A stretch of DNA of 22,289 nt, from contig JANSLP010000447.1 in NCBI GenBank assembly GCA_029298735.1, positions 1 through 22,289 on the forward strand, given 5' to 3'. The translations under genes were made by a program, and so were the position numbers. The notes under the pieces are model-generated. The model did no database searches. It saw only the letters and a list, made by a program, of their open reading frames with translations, and was not told where the DNA came from. The stretch is from Ophiostoma sp. CBS 140.51 (taxonomy: Eukaryota; Ascomycota; Sordariomycetes; Ophiostomatales; Ophiostomataceae). This document shows, piece by piece, positions 8,742-16,486 of the stretch (positions are counted from its first letter, which is position 1; each line of letters opens with the position of its first letter).

Positions 8742-10502
8742 TCACACCTTCTCGTCGTTGGCGGGAGTGGTCACCTCCTTCCCGGACAGGTTGAGCTGCG
8801 TGGCCACCTTGTCCGTTAGCAAAGCATCAAAGTTGGGCACAAACGTCGCACAAATTAACGCCAGCACGCCAAAGGCAATACTCGTGAAAAAGATGGTGCG
8901 GTACGCATCTGCATAGGCCACCTGGTACGCGCGAGAGCCAATGGCAATGATATCTGCGGTCACGCCCGAAATCTTGCCCAGATCCGTCGCCGTTTCGCCT
9001 GCTGCCACAGCCGCCATGTACGCCTCAATGGACGACGCCGACAGGCCAGCCTTGGTCAGTGCCTTGGGCACAACCGTCGACAGTGTGGTCGTCTCGCGCG
9101 ACGCCAGAACGACGCTGTAGATGGTGGAGGCCACGGTCGAGATGGCGCTGCGCATGGATCCAGCAATACCGGTGGCCGTACCAATCTCGTTCTGGTCCTC
9201 GATGCAGATGTTGCAGGCCGGCAGCACAATGGCCTCGGCCCAGCCGACAGCAGTGGTCGCGAGAAACACAAGGCCCATAGCCGTCTTAGGCGTGTCGGGT
9301 GTGCACGTCGTCATCGCGCCCAGGCTAATTGTGCTGATCGTGATGAGCACAAGGAGCTGGTACTTGAAGAAACCAATGTGCTTAGCAAGCGTGCCGCCAA
9401 TGATCTCGCCAGCGGTGATGCCAATACCGACCAGCGTGCCCGCCCAGCCGGCCCACATCGCACGGCCGTTGGAATAGACATTAGCGGCCATCGAGGGCCA
9501 CACAATAGCTTGCGAGTAGTAGACCGATGCACCGAGCGACAGCACAATGGCCGAGGCCAGGAAACCGCGGTTCTTGAACAGATGGATGGGCACGAGCGGC
9601 TCAGCAATCTTGGCTTTGGCCTCATACACCATTAGGCCCACGAGACAGAAGAAGCCGATGATGACGGGCGCAATAACACCTGCCGACTTCCATGGGTAGA
9701 TGCTGCCGCCCCACGACAGACCAAGGATGAACAGCAGCAGGCCCGCCACATACAAAAACATGCCGATGTAGTCGTAGTTCTTGACCCAGCGCATGATGGT
9801 ATCGGCACCGTGCTTCTGGTGGAAGCTGGGCGGGAAGTAGAAGAGTGAGTAGAGGGCGGCCGCCGTGACGTTGGCAATGATCAGAAGATAATAAGCCCAG
9901 CGCCAGCCCTGTTCCGTGTAGAGCACAAACGCCGTCGAGATGGCCGAGCCGAAGCCAGCGGTGGGCATGGAGCCCCAGAAGATAATGGCATTGGCCAGGA
10001 ACCGCCACTTCATGGGCACCAGCTCGCCAATGACAAAAGCATACGAGTAGCCCGTCGCCGCTGACAGGCCCACGAGCACCTCGCCGCCAATGGCGACCGG
10101 GATCGTCTGCGCACGCGATGCAATGGTAGCACCGACAGCGCCGAGAAGGGTGCCTCCAATAAAAAAGTAACGGCGGCCAAAGACGTCCGACATCTGACCC
10201 ACAAGAGTCAGGCCCACGGCGAGCATCATGGTGTACACGAGCGACAGCCAGATGATGGACCCGGGGCCGATGCTGGCATCAATCTCGCCGAGGATGGGGG
10301 CAATCATTGCAAAGCCGCCCGTACTGGCCAGCAGGTTGATGCCAATGGCGAAACCGGTGCCGATGAAGCGTGGGCTGTAGTAGTAGTTCTTGGGCACTTC
10401 ATCGATGTCACCAAGGGCGGCCACAGCTGCCGGTTGCTGGCGGTACTCGTCGTACTCGACATCGGCAGCCTTGGCCGCCGCATCTATGTCCGAGGCGGCC
10501 AT
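8742..10502 (-). CDS. MFS exporter, TRI12 / siderophore-transporter-like
   Basis: Intronless, 586 residues, matching the length of 14-TM (DHA2-like) fungal MFS transporters. An acidic cytosolic N-terminus (~40 residues) precedes the first membrane segment (around 47-70). MFS motif A is present as GQMSDVFGRRYF (102-113). Characteristic TRI12-family features include VPMKWRFLANA (162-172) and EQGWRWAYYLLIIAN (197-211). The large loop after the next helices (PPSFHQKHGADTIMRW) is also typical. The TRI12 family includes trichothecene efflux pumps and siderophore transporters. Given the P450 and SDR neighbours, export of a toxic or end-product metabolite at the plasma membrane is the likely role, but siderophore uptake cannot be excluded by sequence alone. 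It is convergent with SDR2 (260 bp between stops) and divergent from SDR3. Confidence 0.9.
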   Translation of the reverse strand: MAASDIDAAAKAADVEYDEYRQQPAAVAALGDIDEVPKNYYYSPRFIGTGFAIGINLLASTGGFAMIAPILGEIDASIGPGSIIWLSLVYTMMLAVGLTLVGQMSDVFGRRYFFIGGTLLGAVGATIASRAQTIPVAIGGEVLVGLSAATGYSYAFVIGELVPMKWRFLANAIIFWGSMPTAGFGSAISTAFVLYTEQGWRWAYYLLIIANVTAAALYSLFYFPPSFHQKHGADTIMRWVKNYDYIGMFLYVAGLLLFILGLSWGGSIYPWKSAGVIAPVIIGFFCLVGLMVYEAKAKIAEPLVPIHLFKNRGFLASAIVLSLGASVYYSQAIVWPSMAANVYSNGRAMWAGWAGTLVGIGITAGEIIGGTLAKHIGFFKYQLLVLITISTISLGAMTTCTPDTPKTAMGLVFLATTAVGWAEAIVLPACNICIEDQNEIGTATGIAGSMRSAISTVASTIYSVVLASRETTTLSTVVPKALTKAGLSASSIEAYMAAVAAGETATDLGKISGVTADIIAIGSRAYQVAYADAYRTIFFTSIAFGVLALICATFVPNFDALLTDKVATQLNLSGKEVTTPANDEKV

Positions 10503-12707
10503 CTAGAAGGGGGGATGTAAATCGAAGAAAATAGAGAATGATAAAGGAAAAAGAGAAAAAGAGAGCCAACAGAAACAACAGCAGATCAGAATGCGATATG
10601 CAGGTGATGCCACGGGAGCGTTTGAAAAACGTGGGAGCGTGGGAAGACTTCAATGGAACAGCCTAGATCAGACACATCCAAAAAGGACAATCACACAGCA
10701 TTGTCCGGGTTTTGAATGGTCGAGAAAACTGGATAGGAGTATGAAGTACAGAGTAGGGACAGATACATCAACAAAAAGAAAACAGACAAGTCAGGGTGGA
10801 GGCATGTCCGGATATAACCATCACGACGATCCCCAAGTCCTTTGTACTTTTGTTCGCTGGGTGGTATGGTGGCCAGGCCTCTAATACGACACGTTTAATG
10901 CCTTGTACCCTGTTGGGCACCGACCCGGTCCAGCCAAACAGTAAGTTATGAGTACGAGCGTGCCTGTTCCTCTTCTTCAGCGTCTTCGGAGAGGCCAGCC
11001 AAGCTCGCGCCTCGCTCTCGCTCTTGAAAGCCCCCTCACGGCAACCCAGACGCTCTCAATATGATATCCGGTCAGAGTCTCCAATTGTTTCGAAGATTAT
11101 CAACACAAAAGGAAAACAAAAGAAGGGCAACTGGGTAGGAAGGATCGAAAAGAGTCGAGGTGCTTCCCTGGAAAGCCTGTTCCGTGATGGCCCCTTTTTT
11201 TCTGGTCAGGAGTTTTATTTTTTCTCACTCTAATGACTCTGCAACAGGGGATCTAATGAATCGATTGGCCCCTTGCAACACTACTACATTTGCAAGATAC
11301 CAACGAGTCAAGACAGTCAAGGCACGGGGTTTGTGGCAAGGTTAACTGGCCACATTTGCGGTCGGGGTGAGGGAAAACGATAGCACCCGTGGGGGTGTAG
11401 ATATCTTCTGGATGGAGTTGGAGATGTGAGGGCGCACGACGTAAATGGGGGAGAGATGAGGAGAAAGAGGAGGCCATGGCATGTAAGACACGGAACAAAG
11501 AGCAGAGATAAGATTTGACACCATGGTGCCATTGACTTTCGATACACATTGCACACAGTAAGACATCAGCCAAGCATGGCATTTCTTTAAAATTGCAGGC
11601 AGTTGAGAGTGTCTAAACACGCCAAGATGGCCCCGGGAAGGCGCCACAGCTTGAACGTTGTCCAAGTCTCTATTCTGGGGTATTGTCCGGGGTATGTCTC
11701 CATTCTCTCCAGGACTCCTCCGCAATACTCCAGACTGCTCCCCATACTGCTCCATTTTGCGGTCCGAGAGTGCTCCAGACGCGCTCCTAACTGCATTCAT
11801 GAATCTCTGTCGTATTTTGTCGCCGTTTGCACAACAAGGTCGGTTGTCGTGGACAGCAGACTTCGCCAACCCAACTACGCCGGTCGGGGTAATCCGCCGC
11901 AGATCTGGCGCGTAGAAACAAACGCGGGGAGTGTGGGGCAGACGACATCAAAGCGCCATGAAAGCGCCATCATCGATGGATTTGCTTAGTTGTTGATGGA
12001 TTATTGTTGATCTTGTCAGTGGCCAACTGGAAGACGGTTTCCGAAAAGTTGAACATGGGTTCTTTTTTTTTAAATGGGGCAAAGTCGGGGTAGACAACAA
12101 AGGCATCAGCCTAGGTCAACTCTGGCAATCGTGCTCTCGGCAAGAGAAGAACCTCCCTCTCCAATGTGGAGTAAAGTTGAGAACTGAGAGGACTTCCATG
12201 CAGAAATTCTCCGAGTGGAAGAAGCAGTTCTCTGTTCTCCGTTCTCCATCCTCCAGACAAGGGCCAAGGCACGGCCACCAGCGTGATGTTAGCCACGGAA
12301 AAGGAGTTTCCAAAAGCGTCCAAAGGCGTCATTAGAATGCCTTATTTAGGAAGCAGCTGTCCAGAGTTGCCGTGTAAGCAGGAAGAGCAGAATATCAATA
12401 AAAAATAAATCAACCGAAAACGTCATTAGCAAGAAGCAAGCTATCAGAATCTAGCCCAGGCAAGTCACAAACGGTGCCAAGAAGAAAGCAGTTTCAAGCA
12501 TCAAGGTAAGCTTGTCTGTCCCAGTGATCTGGAGTTGAAATAAATCAAAAGGGGCTCATCAAAAGAATTCAAAAGTAGCAAAGCGAGGAAATTCAAAATT
12601 AGCTGGAAACAATCAAACCAATCAAATAAAACCAATCAGTCACGAAGCTTAAGTTCCTCCCAGCTACATCCCCCGTCCCGCACGTACCACACGATCCATC
12701 CCACACA
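10503..12707. promoter_or_regulatory. Long divergent intergenic region (MFS / SDR3)
   Basis: 2.2 kb without a credible gene: frames present lack codon bias, recognisable domains or convincing starts. Seen: a CGG-N6-CCG inverted repeat at 11885-11896; a run of CTCC motifs at roughly 8-12 bp spacing (11698-11753) with two more at 11773 and 11784; a close direct repeat AAGCGCCAT near 11950-11970; a T8 tract around 12063; and two CCAAT boxes at 12618-12622 and 12632-12636, about 75-90 bp before the SDR3 ATG. It is longer than the other two divergent intervals and may hold distal elements or an undetected non-coding transcript. Confidence 0.5.
12618..12636 (+). promoter_or_regulatory. Paired CCAAT boxes upstream of SDR3
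   Basis: Two CCAATC hexamers begin 14 bp apart, 72-90 bp upstream of the SDR3 ATG, a usual position and orientation for the fungal CCAAT-binding (HAP-type) complex. The position is direct observation; binding is inference. Confidence 0.4.
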
Positions 12708-13472
12708 ATGCCGGTCAACTACGACGTCAAGGGCAAGGTCGTTGCCCTCACGGGCGGTGCCTCGGGCATTGGCTACGCCACTGCAGAGCTGCTGTCGTCG
12801 CAGGGTGCACATGTCTCGCTGGCCGATGTCAGCGAGCAGGCTCTCAAGGACGCCGCCGAAGCTTTTTCGAAAGCACCAGGCGCTGGCAAGGTGATTTGGA
12901 CCGTCGTCGACGTCCGTGACGAGAATCAGGTGGACGCCTGGGTCAAGAAGACAGTGGACGAGCTTGGTCAGCTGGATGCGGCCATCAACCTCGCCGGCGT
13001 TGTGCCCAAGGTCATCAACATTGAGACGGTGCAGGAGCACAACACGCCGGACTGGCAGTTTGTCCTGGATGTCAACCTGACGGGTGTCTTTTACTGCATG
13101 CGTGCGCAGCTGCAGAATCTCAAGAACCAGGGCGCCATTGTCAACGCTGCATCCATTGGTGGCACCATTGGCTTCAAGAAGAACGCTGCGTATGTTGCCG
13201 CCAAGCACGGTGTCATTGGTCTCAGCCGCTCGGCGGCCAAGGAGGTCGGCGACCGTGAGATCCGCATCAACTGCATCGCGCCCGGCATCATCGACAGCCC
13301 CATGCAGGCTGCATCGCGTGCGACCCGTGGTGGTGAGATGACCTGGCACAGCCAGATCCAGCGGCGAGGCACTTGCGAGGAGGTCGCCAGCTTGATTGCC
13401 TTCCTCATCTGCGACGAGTCCAAGTTTGTCACGGGCGCCGTCTACCACATCGACGGTGGCTGGGTGTGCTAA
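12708..13472 (+). CDS. Short-chain dehydrogenase/reductase (SDR3), classical
   Basis: Intronless, 254 residues, a complete classical SDR. TGGASGIG (15-22) binds the cofactor; Asp40 after beta-strand 2 (LADVS) favours NAD(H). NLAG is at 94-97, and the catalytic tetrad reads Asn123, Ser149 (NAASIGG), Tyr162 and Lys166 (YVAAKHG). APGIIDSPM (191-199) and the C-terminal HIDGGW are canonical. It is probably a cytosolic NAD-dependent alcohol dehydrogenase or ketoreductase; the substrate is not deducible. Apparent NAD(H) preference contrasts with the NADP(H)-type GRR of SDR2, which would allow the two to work in opposite redox directions (inference). Its ATG has A-rich/C-rich context (ACAATGCC) preceded by a CT/CA-rich leader, and no earlier in-frame ATG extends the domain. 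Confidence 0.95.
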   Translation: MPVNYDVKGKVVALTGGASGIGYATAELLSSQGAHVSLADVSEQALKDAAEAFSKAPGAGKVIWTVVDVRDENQVDAWVKKTVDELGQLDAAINLAGVVPKVINIETVQEHNTPDWQFVLDVNLTGVFYCMRAQLQNLKNQGAIVNAASIGGTIGFKKNAAYVAAKHGVIGLSRSAAKEVGDREIRINCIAPGIIDSPMQAASRATRGGEMTWHSQIQRRGTCEEVASLIAFLICDESKFVTGAVYHIDGGWVC

Positions 13473-13621
13473 GAGACTGAAGACCGAAATGAAATCCTGT
13501 ACATAGGGTCGTGATATGACACGGTCAAGAAATCAAATAGACCACAATACATAAGTTTCCAATCTCATATCATGTTTCATATCTTTTATTTTGTTTAAAT
13601 TGCCGATGCTAGATACTATGG

Positions 13622-14398
13622 CTACCTATGGACGGGCACAACCCATACTACTGTCCAACCCAACAGCAATGCAGCTGCTGTAAAGTTTATCCAAGTCACT
13701 AAAGCACGGCCGTCCACGCCGCTGCTCACAAGCGTTGCTGATGGTGTTGATGTCAATGCTGGAGTCATGATACCAGATGTGGGACTGGATGTGGCTGTTG
13801 CTGTCGATGTAACTGCTATCACAGACATGGTTGCCGTATCGTCTGGCGAGTCCATAGTCGGTCCTCCAGTCTTTGTTGCTCCCTCTGCCGTTCCTTTCCC
13901 GGATGTGTCGGTAGACACAATCCCTGTGGGACACTGCAAGCTAGGTGCCAGTTCCCACGCCTCGCAGCGCGATAGATAGCTTGTGTACTCGGACGAGTGC
14001 ACGTCCATCCATGCGTCGACGGCACTCGTCCAGCTCGACCACTGTGACGACAGCGATGCCGGCGGCGTGATTGTCTGGCAGCCCGAAGCCGTCATCAGGT
14101 ACGTTGCCTCAAATGAGAGAATCTCCAGTGGTATTGTCGGTGCAAATGTTGCCAGGCTCTCTGCCAAACTACGGCAGGCCGACGTCTCAGCGGATGGTGC
14201 CAGGGTAGAGCGAGGCACAACGTCACCGTGTCGATGGTCTTGGTCGTGGTCATGGCCAGCATGATTAAGAGAGAACCGGGGCAGCACTGCTGTTGAAGCT
14301 AACACGCCTCCTGCTTCAAGGCAGGAGAACATGATCATGGTCACAAGGGATAAACGGTGCACCACCCATGGTAGGGCAGTCTTGTCCTTGGGGGCCAT
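13622..14398 (-). CDS. Secreted Ser/Thr-rich protein, probable GPI or membrane-anchored
   Basis: 258 residues, no intron needed. The N-terminus has basic residues then a hydrophobic stretch (about 15-35), consistent with a signal peptide ending near VLAS-TA. A His/Asp-rich segment follows (NHAGHDHDQDHRHGD, 45-59). The middle (about 72-160) holds four cysteines (75, 107, 145, 156) in a compact, probably helical domain with repeated SSxW/SSW-type spacing. It is followed by a Ser/Thr-rich, probably O-glycosylated linker (160-225) and a hydrophobic C-terminal segment (232-254) ending in PVHR. The layout is that of fungal cell-surface proteins; it recalls small Cys/Ser-rich secreted families common in Sordariomycetes (DUF7735-like), an assignment I could not verify. 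A GPI anchor is possible, but the basic last residues also fit a simple transmembrane tail. It is convergent with SDR3 (149 bp gap), with no obvious link to the metabolic genes. Confidence 0.75.
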   Translation of the reverse strand: MAPKDKTALPWVVHRLSLVTMIMFSCLEAGGVLASTAVLPRFSLNHAGHDHDQDHRHGDVVPRSTLAPSAETSACRSLAESLATFAPTIPLEILSFEATYLMTASGCQTITPPASLSSQWSSWTSAVDAWMDVHSSEYTSYLSRCEAWELAPSLQCPTGIVSTDTSGKGTAEGATKTGGPTMDSPDDTATMSVIAVTSTATATSSPTSGIMTPALTSTPSATLVSSGVDGRALVTWINFTAAALLLGWTVVWVVPVHR

Positions 14399-14657
14399 TC
14401 GAGTTGAGGTTGAGTTGAGGCTCGTTGTCGGTTGGTTCCCTAAAATATGTTGCTGGCGATCGACAGATGATGTGCATCAGATGTGCATGTGAAGTTCGGT
14501 TCGAGTGTTGTTGGCCGGGAATCAACTCAAAGTGCAGATGGGGAGAATTAAAAGACGGGCTCCAAAACCACCTTACCTCGCAGGCGGTAGGTGGTTGCCC
14601 CAGATTGTGTTGCCATTTATCCCACGGCACGGCAAGAGTCCCGGGTCATGAATTCAT

Positions 14658-14680
14658 CCAGAATGCCAGAATGCCAGAAT
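14658..14680. repeat. Tandem CCAGAATG repeat
   Basis: An 8-bp unit is repeated about three times in a row (CCAGAATG, with the last copy partial). Short tandem repeat in non-coding DNA; no function evident. Confidence 0.7.
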
Positions 14681-14947
14681 AGTAGAAGACAAGAATAATA
14701 GAATAAGACAATAAACAATTCCATGACTTTACTATGCCGCAGCAAAGGAAAGCCGGCCGGATGCTTTGGGTACTTTCGGTGTCAGTCAGTTTTTGTGTGG
14801 ATACTCGTGATCAGTGGGTATCGTGGTAATTGCATGAATAAAGCCAGAACAACTGGGCACCAGGTCAAGACGGAAGACTCCCCATTCTGGAGGAATCCAC
14901 AAGATCAGGTCTCCATTCCATCGACTGCCTGAATACGACAGTCAAAG

Positions 14948-14972
14948 CACATTCACATTCACATTCACATTG
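14948..14972. repeat. (CACATT)n hexanucleotide repeat
   Basis: Four consecutive copies of CACATT lie in intergenic DNA. Probably a microsatellite. Confidence 0.75.
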
Positions 14973-15215
14973 CACAATGCCCATGTCCAGAGTGTAAAAT
15001 CAAAAGAAATCGAAATTAAAATCAATGAAATTCCCAAAAAAGTCCATGATATTATATTGCGCCCTTTTAACCACTTAAAATAGGTCATTGTAGCCCTCGC
15101 GTGTACAAGAGTATTTTGTATATATATTGTCATGTAGACATGTCGTCGTAACAACGTGACAGTAAATCGAATCGTGATAGCATGATCGTCCGTCGCGCGC
15201 AAAGCGTTTCACGGT

Positions 15216-15249
15216 GTTGCTGCTGTTGCTGTTGCTGCTGTTGCTCCTG
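15216..15249. repeat. Mixed TTG/CTG trinucleotide repeat
   Basis: Interspersed TTGC and TGC units form a trinucleotide microsatellite, followed by a CT-rich run. One minus-strand frame would read as poly-glutamine, but it has no ATG and a close upstream TAA, so it is treated as a non-coding repeat. Confidence 0.7.
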
Positions 15250-16486
15250 TTCCTCTCTTTCCTTTCTTTCTTCCCTCCTGTCTCCCAGGGCAGCCCATTA
15301 AGTAGCAGCAACGGAACAACATCTACCTCATCCCGTATCCTCATATCCTCTCCTCCCCTCTTCCCCAATATCACACACCCCGACACCCAAATCACTGCCC
15401 CCAAACGCGCGTGTGGCAAACAGCTTGTGTTATCCAAAAAGAGTGAGAAACAACGAGCTGCCGGAAACCAGAAACGAACTGCCGGGAAACGAGATACGGG
15501 ACCGAAAATTCCAGAATTCCAAAACAAGAGTTTCAAAAAGCAAACGTAGCAAAAAAAAACCACATAAAGCTAGTCAAAAAAGAATAAGAAAGAAAAGAGA
15601 AAAGTCGTTCCATGGCCTGAGTAGGGGCATACCACTTGCGCATGCATACTCGAGCCCGTTGCTTCATCCGCTTCGTCAAGAGGGTGGGAGGTTTTTTGGT
15701 AAGCCGTGCAGTCGTTTGAAACCGTTCGTAGTCGTTGAATTCGATTAGGGTTGCGTATTCGTCGTATTGTCTCGTTCTTCGTTCTCGTCTCGTTGCGTCT
15801 CATCGCGTTTTTTCCCCAGCCAAGATGTTTTTCCAACACAGGTCGTAAGTAGTGGCAGCCAAGGGGCCACAAAGTCTAATCCTCCACAAGCTGTACAATG
15901 AATTACTGCATGGCAATACCCCTTTGCCATGTAGCAACCAACTGGAAGACACTGGTCTTCGCAGGCACAGATACAAATAGAAAATGAGCAAACAGGCAAG
16001 TCCCTGCAGCACAAGGTAAACAAAACTATAAAAAACAGATAGAACAGAAATCCAAGTCCAAATCCAAGACAGAAAAGGACAAGACGATAAAAAATAAAGA
16101 AGACATATAATCAAAAGAAGAGGAAAAGGAATAAAAGGGCAACAGAGGAAAGGAAGCAATAACGGGAAAGGATAAACAAGAAGAAAAACCCGAAATAACA
16201 AAACTGGACAACACGCGCCGTCTAGAACCGAGTAAGACGATGTTTTTTATTCGTTCGTAAATGCGAAAAAAGGAAGTCGTGGCGGGGACAACATGTTGAA
16301 ATTCGGCACGAAAGTCGAAAGGTGATGCCAACACTTCTCCGTGCCCGTTTCAAAGCAAGACAAGGTTGGCCGGCTTATTGGTACACAGAGGAGCTGTGAG
16401 AGGCACCGATCCGGGGAGCGTTTTCGGAGGAATCTAGTGATCGTTGTTAGATTGGAGCGACATATCAACAATTGTGTCCACCGACG

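Larger units (their letters stand above)
14399..16486. other. Non-coding interval with simple repeats
   Basis: About 2.1 kb between the secreted-protein start and the PIN4-like stop. The small frames here (for example in the 15.2-15.6 kb area) start at non-ATG codons or are driven by repeats, so no gene is called. The right part (about 15900-16480) is A-rich on the plus strand and may include the 3' untranslated region of the minus-strand PIN4-like gene. Confidence 0.6.

Noticed and set aside
11342..11869. Minus-strand frame of 175 residues in the MFS/SDR3 interval.
   Set aside because: No codon bias, no recognisable domain, and the non-repetitive DNA has intergenic composition. It could only be revived by transcript evidence.
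12636..13448. Minus-strand frame of 270 residues opposite SDR3.
   Set aside because: Antisense shadow of a complete classical SDR with all motifs intact on the plus strand.
15075..15563. Overlapping frames including leucine-, asparagine- or glutamine-rich repeats.
   Set aside because: Repetitive residues come directly from the TTG/CTG microsatellite; starts are weak or not ATG, and stops lie nearby.
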